This document shows positions 33,737-42,232 of a DNA stretch of 64,000 nucleotides, piece after piece. The number at the start of each line of letters is the position of its first letter. The first letter of the stretch is position 1. The position numbers were made by a program, and so were the translations under genes. The stretch covers positions 124,001 through 188,000 of the forward strand of contig DASPLX010000010.1 of the NCBI GenBank assembly GCA_035627375.1, read 5' to 3'. Source of the DNA: DASPLX01 sp035627375 (GTDB lineage: Bacteria > Pseudomonadota > Gammaproteobacteria > Burkholderiales > Burkholderiaceae_D). The notes under the pieces were generated by a model. That model had not been told where the DNA came from and ran no database searches. It saw nothing but the letters and a program-made list of their open reading frames with translations.

Positions 33737-33772
33737 TACAATGGGCGCCACTTGACGTTTACGTTAACGTAA
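33737..33772 (+). promoter_or_regulatory. Promoter and LiuR-like palindrome before the HSD10-like gene
   Basis: A -10-like TACAAT (33737-33742) is followed by CTTGACGTTTACGTTAACGT, in which TTACGTTAACGTAA (33759-33772) is a perfect 14-bp palindrome. The sequence resembles the binding motif reported for LiuR, the MerR-family regulator of branched-chain amino acid catabolism. The gene behind it, at 33833, belongs to a family that includes isoleucine-degradation dehydrogenases. The assignment to LiuR is from memory of the motif and needs a motif search. Confidence 0.5.
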
Positions 33773-33832
33773 CGAAAACCCCGGAGCGTTGCCGGACGTC
33801 ACCCCACCAATCAACACTCCAGCGAGGATAAG

Positions 33833-34591
33833 ATGGAAATCCAAAACAATGTATTCATCGTCACCGGCGGCGCGTCCGGTCTCGGCGCGGCGACGGCCCG
33901 CATGATCGCGGAAAGCGGCGGCAAGGTCGTGATCGCCGACGTGCAAGTCGAAGCAGGTGAAAAGCTGGCGGCCGAAATCGGCGGCAAGTTCGTCAAGTGC
34001 GACGTCACCTCGGAAGCGGACGGCAAGGCTGCCGTCGATGCCGCCGTGGCGATGGGTACGTTGCGCGGCCTCGTCAACTGCGCCGGCGTCGCTCCGGCCG
34101 TGAAGACGGTCGGCAAGGACGGCCCTCATCCGCTCGACGTGTTCCAGCGCACGGTCAACATCAACCTCGTCGGCACGTTCAACATGGCGCGCCTGGCGGC
34201 CGATGCGATGGCCAAGACCGAAGCCAACGGCGAAGGCGAACGCGGCGTGATCATCAACACCGCCTCGGTGGCCGCTTACGACGGCCAGATCGGTCAAGTC
34301 GCCTATGGTTCATCGAAGGCCGCGGTCGTCGGCATGACGCTGCCGATGGCGCGCGATCTGTCGCGCAACGCCATCCGCGTGATGACGATCGCCCCCGGCA
34401 TCTTCGAAACGCCGATGCTGCTCGGCATGCCGAAGGAAGTGCAGGACGCGCTCGGCAAGATGGTCCCGTTCCCGCCGCGTCTCGGTCGTCCGAACGAATA
34501 TGCGCACTTGGCCAAGACCATCATCGAAAATCCGATGCTCAACGGCGAAACGATCCGTCTCGACGGCGCGATCCGCATGCAGCCGAAATAA
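33833..34591 (+). CDS. SDR-family 3-hydroxyacyl-CoA dehydrogenase type II (HSD10-like)
   Basis: A 252-residue short-chain dehydrogenase/reductase. NAD-binding TGGASGLGAATARMI, the D-V after the second strand (CDVTSE), NCAGVAPA, and the catalytic Ser/Tyr/Lys in NTASVAAYDGQIGQVAYGSSKAAVVGM. The extended C-terminus (APGIFETPMLLGMPKEVQDALGKMVPFPPRLGRPNEYAHL) matches 17-beta-HSD type 10/3-hydroxy-2-methylbutyryl-CoA dehydrogenases. It probably oxidises a short branched hydroxyacyl-CoA in isoleucine or fatty acid breakdown. GCGAGGATAAG precedes the ATG. Single gene with a terminator. Confidence 0.92.
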   Translation: MEIQNNVFIVTGGASGLGAATARMIAESGGKVVIADVQVEAGEKLAAEIGGKFVKCDVTSEADGKAAVDAAVAMGTLRGLVNCAGVAPAVKTVGKDGPHPLDVFQRTVNINLVGTFNMARLAADAMAKTEANGEGERGVIINTASVAAYDGQIGQVAYGSSKAAVVGMTLPMARDLSRNAIRVMTIAPGIFETPMLLGMPKEVQDALGKMVPFPPRLGRPNEYAHLAKTIIENPMLNGETIRLDGAIRMQPK

Positions 34592-34725
34592 CCCGGTATC
34601 GGGCCTTCTTGTCGGACGTCAAGCATCGCCAGGGGCGATGCCGGCATAATCGTCGAGGGCCCGCTCATCGAGACCGGCGGGCGGAAGGCGCTCTCTGTGG
34701 AGATGTGCCAAACCGCCTATACTCG

Positions 34726-34755
34726 CAAGGCAAGCTACGGCTTGCCTTTTTATTT
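34726..34755 (+). terminator. Terminator between the HSD10-like gene and the transferase gene
   Basis: AAGGCAAGC, TAC loop, GGCTTGCC and TTTTTATTTT. Confidence 0.85.
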
Positions 34756-34833
34756 TGGGCTTAGGCCGCGGCCACTGCCGCTCGGTTTGCCACGCAAGTC
34801 AGCCCGCATTGAAATTTCGTCCTGGAGATGCTG

Positions 34834-36654
34834 ATGACAATAATTCGAACGACTTCCATCGTCTTTGCCGCCGCCTTGCTGGGCGCTTGCGCGAGCGCGC
34901 CGCGGGTTCAGTCGCCGCCGGCCGCCGGCATGCAGGCGCCCGAGGCGGCCAGCGGTTACACCGAGAAGGCCGGCTGGACAGCGAAGAAGTACATGGTGGC
35001 GGCGGCCGATCCACAGGCGACCGAGGCGGGGTACCGCATTTTGCGAGCCGGCGGATCGGCGGTCGACGCCGCGATCGCGACGCAACTGGTCCTGACCCTG
35101 GTCGAACCGCAATCGTCCGGCATCGGCGGCGGCGCCTTCCTGATGTATTACGACGGCACCGTCAAGAACGATATCGTCGTGAAAGCCTACGACGGGCGCG
35201 AAACGGCGCCCGCGGCGGCGTCGGAAAAATTGTTCCGGACGCCGGAAGGCAAGGCGATGGATTTCTACCAGGGCGTCGTCGGCGGCCGTTCGGTCGGCGT
35301 TCCGGGCGTGCTGCGCATGCTGGAGGCGGCGCATAAGCAGCACGGTAAGCTGCCTTGGGCGGCCTTGTTCGAGCCGGCGATCAGGCTGGCCGAAGACGGC
35401 TTTCCGGTCGGCCCGCGTCTCGCGACCTTGCTGAAGACGGAGAAGCACCTCCGGAACGATCCGGTGGCGGCGGGGTATTTCTACGACCGGGAAGGCAATC
35501 CGCGCCCGGCCGGATATGTGCTGAAAAACCCCGAGCTCGCGAAAGTGCTGCGCGAGGTCGCCGTCGGCGGCGCCGATGCTTTCTATGGCGGCCGTATCGC
35601 CAAGGCGATCGAGGCCAAGGTCCGGAATCATCCGACCAATCCCGGTTTGCTGACCGCTGCCGATATCGCAGGCTACAAGGCCAAGCTGCGCGATCCGGTG
35701 TGCAGCGATTACAAGAAGTGGACCGTGTGCGGCATGCCGCCGCCGTCGTCGGGCGGCATCGCGGTGGCGCAGATGCTCGGCATTCTCGAACACAAGGATA
35801 TGGCCCGTTTCGCACCGAAGGACGGCGCCTTGAATGCCGACGGCGTGCACCTGCTGGCGGAAGCGGGGCGGCTCGCCTATGCCGATCGCGGCCGCTATGT
35901 CGCGGACACGGATTTCGTGCCGCTGCCCGGCGCCAGCATCAAGCCGCTGGTCGACAAGCGTTATCTCGCCAGGCGCGCCGAGCTCATCTCCGACAAATCG
36001 ATGGGAACGGCCAAGGCGGGCGATCCTCCGATCATGACGCTGGCCGGGGGACGCCTCGCCTGGGGCGACGACGCCTCGCCGGAGTTCATGTCCACCTCGC
36101 ACATCTCCGTGGTCGACGGCTACGGCAACGCGGTCGCGATGACCACGACCATCGAAGATGCCTTCGGCTCGCGCCAGATGGTCGACGGTTTCCTTCTCAA
36201 CAATCAGCTGACGGATTTTTCTTTCGACGCCGCCGACGCGAACGGCCCGATCGCCAATCGCGTCCAGCCGGGCAAGCGCCCGCGCAGTTCGATGTCGCCG
36301 ACGCTGGTGTTCGACAAGGACAGCAAGAAGCTCGTGATGGCGATCGGTTCGCCCGGCGGCTCGTCGATCATCAATTATGTCGCCAAGACCTTGGTCGGCG
36401 CACTCGATTGGGGCTTGAACATGCAGCAGGCGATCAGTCTGCCGAACGTCGGCAGCCGCAACGGCCCGACCGAGCTCGAGCAGAGCCGCGTCTCCGCCGC
36501 GCTGGTCGAAGCATTGAAGGCCAAAGGGCACAACGTGCGCTTGATGGAACATACCTCCGGTTTGCACGGCATCATGCGCATGAATATCCATGGCCAGGAA
36601 ATGTGGTTCGGCGGCGCCGATCCGCGCCGCGACGGCGACGCCAAAGGAGACTGA
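34834..36654 (+). CDS. ggt: Gamma-glutamyltransferase (glutathione hydrolase), lipoprotein form
   Basis: About 606 residues. The start at 34834 gives a proper distance from GGAG; an ATG at 34828 abuts that site. Lipobox LLGAC near residue 20 indicates a lipid-anchored periplasmic enzyme, unlike the soluble form in enterics. The precursor autocleaves before the Thr of MSTSHISVVDGYGNAVAMTTTIE to give large and small subunits. Other motifs are QSSGIGGGAFLMYY, the GRETAP loop with the gamma-glutamyl-binding Arg, and SMSPTLVF...GSPGGSSIIN. It cleaves gamma-glutamyl bonds of glutathione. Confidence 0.94.
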   Translation: MTIIRTTSIVFAAALLGACASAPRVQSPPAAGMQAPEAASGYTEKAGWTAKKYMVAAADPQATEAGYRILRAGGSAVDAAIATQLVLTLVEPQSSGIGGGAFLMYYDGTVKNDIVVKAYDGRETAPAAASEKLFRTPEGKAMDFYQGVVGGRSVGVPGVLRMLEAAHKQHGKLPWAALFEPAIRLAEDGFPVGPRLATLLKTEKHLRNDPVAAGYFYDREGNPRPAGYVLKNPELAKVLREVAVGGADAFYGGRIAKAIEAKVRNHPTNPGLLTAADIAGYKAKLRDPVCSDYKKWTVCGMPPPSSGGIAVAQMLGILEHKDMARFAPKDGALNADGVHLLAEAGRLAYADRGRYVADTDFVPLPGASIKPLVDKRYLARRAELISDKSMGTAKAGDPPIMTLAGGRLAWGDDASPEFMSTSHISVVDGYGNAVAMTTTIEDAFGSRQMVDGFLLNNQLTDFSFDAADANGPIANRVQPGKRPRSSMSPTLVFDKDSKKLVMAIGSPGGSSIINYVAKTLVGALDWGLNMQQAISLPNVGSRNGPTELEQSRVSAALVEALKAKGHNVRLMEHTSGLHGIMRMNIHGQEMWFGGADPRRDGDAKGD

Positions 36655-36700
36655 AACAAAGCATGACGTTCAAGCGGGCTTGACGATTTTTCATGCTGCA

Positions 36701-36739
36701 GCGCCGGGTCGGGAAACGCTCGTCCCGGCGTTGTTTTTT
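36701..36739 (+). terminator. Terminator of the gamma-glutamyltransferase gene
   Basis: GCGCCGGG and CCCGGCG arms with a 15-nt loop, then TTGTTTTTT. The loop is long for a canonical terminator. Confidence 0.7.
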
Positions 36740-36809
36740 GCAGGAGTTTTTTCCGGCGCGCCCAATGCCGTTGCTCCACAAACCGGAATCCGCCTGCTAA
36801 TCTGTCGTT

Positions 36810-38021
36810 ATGGGAGACAAGATCAAGACAGGGCTGATTCTTACCGGCGGCGGAGCGCGGGCGGCCTACCAGGTCGGCGTGCTGCAGGCGGTTTCCGAGA
36901 TCCTGCGCGAAGCCGGATGGTCGCCGGAACGCAATCCCTACGACATCATCTGCGGCACCTCGGCCGGCGCCATCAACGCCACCGCGCTCGCCTGCCATGC
37001 GGACAATTTCGGTGAAGGCCTTGACCTCGTCGCCAACGTATGGGAACACATCACGGTCGAGCAGGTGTACCGCTCCGATTCGCTCGGCGTCATGCGTTCT
37101 GGAGCGCGCTGGCTGTCGTTGCTCTCGTTCGGCTGGGTGCTGCGCAAGTGGCGGGCGCATCCTCCCGCCTCTTTGCTCGATAACACCCCGTTGGTCACGC
37201 TGCTCAATCGGATGCTGAATTTTCCGCGCCTCGATGCCGCGCTGATCGACGGTGCTCTGCATGCGCTGGCCGTGACGGCATCATCGTACACGGCGGGGCA
37301 GCACATCACGTTCTATCAGACCGAGGCCGACATCGAGCCCTGGGTGCGCATGCAACGGATCGCGATGCGCAGCCAGATCGGCGTCGAACATCTGCTGGCG
37401 TCGTCGGCGATTCCGCTCATCTTCCCGGCGACGCCGATTTACTGCGACGGACGCCGCGAGTATTTCGGCGACGGCTCGATGCGTCAGATCGCGCCGATTT
37501 CACCGGCCATCCACTTGGGAGCCGAGCGCGTCCTGGTGATCGGCGCCGGCCGCCTGACCGAACCTCCGCAGGAGCGCGTGACGCTGGCGCAATATCCGAG
37601 CCTGGCGCAAATCGCCGGCCATGCGTTGTCGAGCATCTTCCTCGACAGCCTCGCCGTCGATATCGAACGGATGAATCGCATCAACCTGACGCTATCGATG
37701 CTGACCGAGGAGCAGAAAAAGAAGACGCCGCTGCGGCCGATCGAGATGCTCGTCATCGCGCCGTCCGAGCGGCTGGATGATATCGCGGCGCGCCATATCC
37801 AGAGTCTGCCGCACATGATCCGCATGCTGCTCGGCGCGATCGGCGCGACCGAAACCAGGGGAGCGGCGCTGGCATCCTATCTTTTGTTCGAAGCGAGCTA
37901 TACCTGCGACTTGATCAATCTCGGCAAGCACGACGCCTTCGCGCGCCGCGCCGACGTCCTGGCGTTCTTCAACGCGGACAAGGAATCGGCACAGCAGCCG
38001 GAACCGCTGGTCGCCGCATGA
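36810..38021 (+). CDS. Patatin-like phospholipase
   Basis: A 403-residue lipid acyl hydrolase. Oxyanion-hole motif GGGARAAYQVGVLQ at about residues 13-26, nucleophile Ser in CGTSAGAINA, and the dyad Asp in YFGDGSMRQ. There is no signal peptide, so it is intracellular. Length matches the proteobacterial patatin family with a C-terminal helical extension. No close partner; it ends 30 bp from the convergent CigR-like gene. Confidence 0.92.
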   Translation: MGDKIKTGLILTGGGARAAYQVGVLQAVSEILREAGWSPERNPYDIICGTSAGAINATALACHADNFGEGLDLVANVWEHITVEQVYRSDSLGVMRSGARWLSLLSFGWVLRKWRAHPPASLLDNTPLVTLLNRMLNFPRLDAALIDGALHALAVTASSYTAGQHITFYQTEADIEPWVRMQRIAMRSQIGVEHLLASSAIPLIFPATPIYCDGRREYFGDGSMRQIAPISPAIHLGAERVLVIGAGRLTEPPQERVTLAQYPSLAQIAGHALSSIFLDSLAVDIERMNRINLTLSMLTEEQKKKTPLRPIEMLVIAPSERLDDIAARHIQSLPHMIRMLLGAIGATETRGAALASYLLFEASYTCDLINLGKHDAFARRADVLAFFNADKESAQQPEPLVAA

Positions 38022-38051
38022 GCGCCGAGTGTCCCTAGACAGGGACAGGCT

Positions 38052-38501
38052 TTAGAGATCGAGAATATCGATGATTTCGTGCGTTGCCTGGATCAAGCGT
38101 ACGATCTTGCCTTCCAGGTGAACGATGATCGTTCCGGGCGGTTGCGGCGGCAACTGCCTGATCAGCGCGACCGGCGCCGGCTTGGCGAGCCCGTAGAGTT
38201 CCGGCGACATGACTTCCCCGCGTGCCAGCTTCTTCTGCCAGCCGGGCGGCAATTGGCCGCCGCGCGCGACTTTCTTCTGCAGGCCGGGCGGCAAGGGTTT
38301 CGCCTGTTTGCCGCTTTCCTCGGTTCGGTAATAGGTGCGGATAGCCTGGGTCTCGGACGTGGAGAAGGTGACTTTCAACAGCGGCTCGTTCGACGAGGAG
38401 CGTGCCGCGGTGGCGTCGTCATGCTTGTCCTTGGCGGCGAAAGCCGCCGTTGCCGCACAGGCGAGCAGCAGGCTCGCGACGATCTTGTTCTTGGTGTTCA
38501 T
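38052..38501 (-). CDS. CigR-like exported protein with PPG-KK repeats
   Basis: A 149-residue exported protein, signal peptide to about residue 22 (AAFAAKDKH). The middle carries LPPGLQKKVARGGQLPPGWQKKLARGEVM, repeats of the pattern LPPG-x-x-KK-x-ARG seen in proteins annotated as CigR-family anti-virulence regulators or related RcnB-like proteins. A C-terminal hydrophobic stretch (IVHLEGKIVRLIQATHEIIDIL) resembles the domain that follows these repeats. Function in this organism is unknown. GGAGAGGACATG gives a good start. Confidence 0.7.
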   Translation of the reverse strand: MNTKNKIVASLLLACAATAAFAAKDKHDDATAARSSSNEPLLKVTFSTSETQAIRTYYRTEESGKQAKPLPPGLQKKVARGGQLPPGWQKKLARGEVMSPELYGLAKPAPVALIRQLPPQPPGTIIVHLEGKIVRLIQATHEIIDILDL

Positions 38502-38589
38502 GTCCTCTCCTGAAAAATGGCGATCCGAACGGCCTCAGTTTAATCCACGCGGCAAGCCGCGGCGCTCTCATCCAGTCGTCCGGGTGCGG

Positions 38590-38949
38590 CTAGTTGTTCC
38601 AGTGATGATGGCGATGATGATGGTGATGGTAGTGATGACGCTTGTGATGATGCCAACGCTTATGTCGCACTTCCTCGACGTAACGCGGCTGCGGATAGTA
38701 AGTCCGGTATTCCACTATCGGCGCTGGCCTGACATAGACGGGTTGGGGATACACATAGACGCGCGGCGGCGGCGAATAGACCACTTCGGGCGGCGGAATG
38801 TATACGGGCGCGGGCTGAGGCGTGCCTACGGTGATCGACCAGCTGACATTGGCGCGGTCATGCGCAAATGCCGCAGGGGCACCGGCCAGCAAGGCTGCGC
38901 CGGCGATCCAGCCGATGATGGCGGATAAGGAATTCTTCATTGTACTCAT
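38590..38949 (-). CDS. Exported His/Pro/Tyr-rich protein
   Basis: A 119-residue exported protein with a signal peptide to about residue 29 (AAFAHDRAN). The mature part is rich in PP, PV and Tyr (YIPPPEVVYSPPPRVYVYPQP), and the last 25 residues contain 14 His. The His cluster suggests metal binding. GGAGACCCAAC precedes the ATG. It follows the CigR-like gene on the same strand, 88 bp upstream of it. No family recognised. Confidence 0.7.
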   Translation of the reverse strand: MSTMKNSLSAIIGWIAGAALLAGAPAAFAHDRANVSWSITVGTPQPAPVYIPPPEVVYSPPPRVYVYPQPVYVRPAPIVEYRTYYPQPRYVEEVRHKRWHHHKRHHYHHHHHRHHHWNN

Positions 38950-39316
38950 GTTGGGTCTCCTTCAGGGACAGGGCGGAATGACCGAGGTGGAACGCACCTC
39001 TATTTAACGCCGCAGCCCCATGGAGCGGATACCGACGCTGGAAAAACACCAGTAACTCTTGCAACAATTTGTATCGATCCTAAAAGCGAAAGAATCAAAA
39101 AGGAAAGGATTTTGCCGATGCTGTGGAAGTTTCTGTTTATTGCAAATAATGCAATTTTTGGCATGGAAAACGACAGGAAAGAAATGCAAGTCTTGCAACT
39201 TCAAAGCATATTTGATTCGAAAGGTTGATTCGTTTTGTCCAACACGTTACCCTACGGTATCGTAGCGACAATTTATTGCGAATATTGCAATATCACGCAA
39301 AAACAACGGCATAGCG
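38950..39316. other. AT-rich intergenic region with duplicated dyads
   Basis: No gene seen. The region is clearly richer in A/T than its surroundings. Two copies of a near-identical 19-nt dyad, TTATTGCAAATAATGCAAT (39137-39155) and TTATTGCGAATATTGCAAT (39273-39291), are 136 bp apart. Each has ATTGC / GCAAT arms. The second lies 26 bp before the RNase start, so they are candidate operators of that gene. A frame at 39059-39265 shows no protein-like features. Confidence 0.55.
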
Positions 39317-39694
39317 ATGATGATTGGCAAGGTCCTCAGGAGCTGGCTGTTCGCCCTTTTTGCGCTGCTTCTGACTGCCCAGGCTTTTGCCCGGGTAGGA
39401 GTGGCGCTTGCCGAGATAGAGGTCGCAAGCCTCCCGCCGGAAGCACGGAAAACATTGATGTTGATTCGCCGCGGCGGACCGTTTCCGTATGCAAAGGACG
39501 GAGCGGTTTTCGGCAACTATGAAGGACTGTTACCCAAGCAAAAGCGCGGGTATTATCACGAATTTACGGTAAAAACCGAAGGTGTGCGCAACCGTGGAGC
39601 TCGCCGCATTGTCGTGGGCGGCGAACCAACGGTATCGAAGGATCTCTATTATACCGACGATCATTACGCGATCTTCAAACGCATTAAAGAGTAG
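39317..39694 (+). CDS. Secreted barnase/RNase N1-T1-family ribonuclease
   Basis: A 125-residue exported protein. Signal peptide to about residue 25 (AQAFA), then a small domain with the microbial ribonuclease signature. Catalytic candidates are Glu82 (YYHEFTV), Arg96/97 (GARRIV) and His116 (DDHYAIF), in the same order as in barnase (Glu, Arg, His). The LPPEARKTLMLIRRGGPFPYAKDG start fits the guanyl-specific RNase pattern. It is followed by a barstar-family gene, as in barnase/barstar. Start at 39317 or the next codon's ATG at 39320; no strong Shine-Dalgarno. Confidence 0.88.
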   Translation: MMIGKVLRSWLFALFALLLTAQAFARVGVALAEIEVASLPPEARKTLMLIRRGGPFPYAKDGAVFGNYEGLLPKQKRGYYHEFTVKTEGVRNRGARRIVVGGEPTVSKDLYYTDDHYAIFKRIKE

Positions 39695-39773
39695 TGAAAT
39701 GCGCATCGAGTCATTGTACAGAATCGACGTCAACCGAATTGACGCGAACCCAACCGCACGAGTCGAGGGAGAA

Positions 39774-40172
39774 ATGAGCTTGCTTCAAACCGTGCCGCCG
39801 AATGTCGTCCAGTCCATCCGGGCCTTCCGCGTGACGGACCTGCGGGATGAGGCGGCACGTCTAGGCCAGCATTTCCTGTATGCGTATTGCGCGGAAGCGA
39901 CGACCAAGCAACAGGTGTTGGCGGCAATCGCGGCGGCTTTCCATTTTCCGAAACATTTCGGCAAGAATTTCGACGCGCTCGGCGATTGCCTCACTGATCT
40001 GGCCTACAAAGCCGGCCCGCAGCCGGGATTCCTGGTCGTCATCGAGCAATTGCCGAACACGCAGAAATTCGACAAGGAGGCGCGCGAGACGCTGCTCGAC
40101 GTGTTCCGCGATGCGGCCGACTTCTGGGCCGACAAGAAAGTCGCTTTCCGCGTCTTTTATTCGTTCCAGTAA
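39774..40172 (+). CDS. Barstar-family ribonuclease inhibitor
   Basis: A 132-residue cytoplasmic protein. The barstar pattern is visible: FHFPKHFGKNFDALGDCLTDLAYKAGPQPGFLVVIEQLP, then KEARETLLDVFRDAADFWADKKVAFRVFYSF. The GKNFDAL helix and Asp residues are those that block barnase's active site. I start at 39774 behind GAGGGAGAA; an ATG at 39699, 4 nt after the RNase stop, would add 25 residues. Protects the cell from the RNase encoded directly upstream. Confidence 0.88.
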   Translation: MSLLQTVPPNVVQSIRAFRVTDLRDEAARLGQHFLYAYCAEATTKQQVLAAIAAAFHFPKHFGKNFDALGDCLTDLAYKAGPQPGFLVVIEQLPNTQKFDKEARETLLDVFRDAADFWADKKVAFRVFYSFQ

Positions 40173-40188
40173 TCGAATGCACGCCGCC

Positions 40189-40217
40189 GAAGCCGGCCTC
40201 CGTGGCCGGCTTTTTTG
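40189..40217 (+). terminator. Terminator of the RNase/barstar pair
   Basis: AAGCCGGCC, TCCGT loop, GGCCGGC and six T. Confidence 0.85.
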
Positions 40218-40242
40218 TTACGAGTCCTCTCGCGGGTAAAAT
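40215..40242 (+). promoter_or_regulatory. Candidate purN promoter
   Basis: TTGTTA (40215-40220), a 16-nt spacer and TAAAAT (40237-40242). A start point 7 nt later would fall at the purN ATG at 40250, so the transcript may be nearly leaderless. No Shine-Dalgarno precedes the ATG, in agreement. Confidence 0.45.
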
Positions 40243-40249
40243 GCGCGAC

Positions 40250-40864
40250 ATGAAAAACATCGTCATCCTGATCTCCGGCCGCGGCAGCAACATGCAATCG
40301 ATCGTCCGCGCCGCGCAGGCCGAGCAATGGCCGGCGAGAATCGCCGCCATCGTCAGCAACAAGCCCGATGCGGCTGGATTGGCCTTCGCCGCCGAACACG
40401 GCATCGCCACCGCGGTCGTGCCCAACAAGGAATATCCGACGCGCGACGCTTTCGACTCCGCCCTGCGCGCGACGATCGACCGATTTGCTCCCGATCTCGT
40501 CGTGCTGGCCGGCTTCATGCGCATTCTGACGCCGCCATTCGTCGATCATTACGCCGGTCGCCTGTTGAATATCCATCCGTCCCTGCTGCCAAGCTTTACC
40601 GGGCTCGATACGCATCGGCGCGCGCTCGATGCCGGAGTCAAACTGCATGGCGCGACCGTGCATTTCGTTACCGCCGAGCTCGACCATGGTCCCATCGTCG
40701 CTCAGGCCGCCGTGCCGGTGCTCGACGACGATACCGAAGGCAGCCTGTCGGCGCGCGTGCTGGAGCAGGAACACATCATGTATCCGCGCGCGGTGCGCTG
40801 GTTCATCGAAGGCAAGCTGACTGTCGAAGGCAATCGCGTGCGCGTTGCTGCGGACGCGCGTTGA
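40250..40864 (+). CDS. purN: Phosphoribosylglycinamide formyltransferase 1
   Basis: A 204-residue enzyme of purine synthesis that transfers a formyl group from 10-formyl-tetrahydrofolate to GAR. Start MKNIVILISGRGSNMQSIV at 40250, as in homologs; an in-frame ATG at 40241 is possible. Catalytic residues are in RLLNIHPSLLPSFTGLDTHRRAL (Asn, His) and ELDHGPIVAQAAVPV (Asp). Folate-binding loop LAGFMRILTPPF. It precedes the RsmB-type gene by 76 bp on the same strand. Confidence 0.96.
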   Translation: MKNIVILISGRGSNMQSIVRAAQAEQWPARIAAIVSNKPDAAGLAFAAEHGIATAVVPNKEYPTRDAFDSALRATIDRFAPDLVVLAGFMRILTPPFVDHYAGRLLNIHPSLLPSFTGLDTHRRALDAGVKLHGATVHFVTAELDHGPIVAQAAVPVLDDDTEGSLSARVLEQEHIMYPRAVRWFIEGKLTVEGNRVRVAADAR

Positions 40865-40940
40865 TATCCATTTCTCTTCCGCTCGCGGGAGAGTTTCGGG
40901 AAGCGGACCGATACCGCTTCCGGTTCTTGAAGGAATTCCC

Positions 40941-42203
40941 ATGAGATTGCCGCCCGCGATCATTACCCAAACCGAAGAAGTCTTGCGCGAAATCCTGCGC
41001 TTTACCGGTCCGGCGGACGGAACGCTGTCGCGTTACTTCCGCGAACATCCGAAGATCGGCGGGCGTGACCGTGGCGCGGTCGCCGAAGGCGTCTACAGCT
41101 TGTTGCGCAACAAGTCCGTCTTCGCATCGTTCGCCGAGTCGGGCACCGGACCGGCGATGCGCCGCCTGGCGTTGCTGGGGTTGGCCGACGTGGCGGGCGT
41201 CGATGCGCTCGCCGGCCTGTCGCCCGAGGAAGCGGACTGGCTTCGGCGTGTCATGCAGATCGACCGTGCCACATTGCCTGCCGCGATGCGCGCCAATCTG
41301 CCGGCGTGGCTCTACGATAAGCTGGTCGCCCGCTACGGCGAGGACGAGACGCTGGCGATGGTAGCGGCATTGAACAGCCCGGCGCCGCTCGATCTGCGCG
41401 TCAATGCCATGAAAGCCTCGCGCGACGAGGTGATCGCCGAGCTCGCGAAGGCGCCGATCGCGTCCGAGCCGATGCCGTACGCGCCGCTCGGCATTCGCGT
41501 GTACAAGAAGCCTGCCTTGCAAAATCTGCCGTTGTTCAAGGATGGCGCGATCGAGGTGCAGGATGAAGGCAGCCAATTGCTGTCTCAGATCGTCGGTGCC
41601 AAACGCGGCGAGATGATCGTCGACTTTTGCGCCGGCGCCGGCGGCAAGACGCTTGCGCTCGGCGCCGCGATGCGCAACACGGGCCGCCTGTACGCCTTCG
41701 ACGTCTCCGAGAAACGCTTGGCCAAGCTGAAGCCGCGCCTGGCGCGCAGCGGCCTGTCGAATGTCCACCCGGTCGTGATCGCGCACGAGAACGATGCCAA
41801 GATCAAGCGGCTTGCTGGCAAGATCGACCGCGTGCTGGTCGACGCGCCGTGCAGCGGCCTTGGCACGCTGCGGCGCAATCCCGACGTCAAATGGCGCCAG
41901 ACGCCGGAGTCGCTCGCGGAATTGAATGCCAAGCAGGCTTCGATCCTGGCGGGCGCGGCGCGCCTGGTGAAGCCGGGCGGGCGCCTGCTCTATGCGACAT
42001 GCAGCCTGCTCGACGAGGAAAACGACGCGATCGTCGAACAGTTTCTCGCGCAGCACCAGGATTTCGCGTTGGTGCCGATGCACGAAGTATTGACGGAGCA
42101 AAAGATCGAGCTCGAGATGCAGGATTACCTGAAACTGCTGCCGCACAAGCACAAGACCGACGGCTTCTTCGCGGCGGTATTGACGCGCAAGAAAACGACT
42201 TGA
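40941..42203 (+). CDS. RsmB/NOP-family RNA (cytosine-5) methyltransferase
   Basis: A 420-residue S-adenosylmethionine methyltransferase that makes m5C, most likely at 16S rRNA C967. Start at 40941 with AAGGAATTCCC upstream. SAM motif VDFCAGAGGKTLALGAAM near residue 235, catalytic Cys in DAPCSGLGTLRRNPDVKWR and in YATCSLLDEEND. The N-terminal about 150 residues are helical and lack the clear NusB domain of enteric RsmB; many betaproteobacterial homologs are like this. Tail of about 60 residues has a basic PHKHKTDGFFAAVLTRKK end. Confidence 0.9.
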   Translation: MRLPPAIITQTEEVLREILRFTGPADGTLSRYFREHPKIGGRDRGAVAEGVYSLLRNKSVFASFAESGTGPAMRRLALLGLADVAGVDALAGLSPEEADWLRRVMQIDRATLPAAMRANLPAWLYDKLVARYGEDETLAMVAALNSPAPLDLRVNAMKASRDEVIAELAKAPIASEPMPYAPLGIRVYKKPALQNLPLFKDGAIEVQDEGSQLLSQIVGAKRGEMIVDFCAGAGGKTLALGAAMRNTGRLYAFDVSEKRLAKLKPRLARSGLSNVHPVVIAHENDAKIKRLAGKIDRVLVDAPCSGLGTLRRNPDVKWRQTPESLAELNAKQASILAGAARLVKPGGRLLYATCSLLDEENDAIVEQFLAQHQDFALVPMHEVLTEQKIELEMQDYLKLLPHKHKTDGFFAAVLTRKKTT

Positions 42204-42232
42204 TTCGCGCCCTGATTTGACTTGATATCGAC

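Noticed and set aside
31352..33751. Antisense open frame of about 800 codons over hppA
   Set aside because: It is a shadow of a GC-rich gene: its composition is His/Arg/Asp-rich and lacks any domain, while the plus-strand frame is a complete pyrophosphatase.
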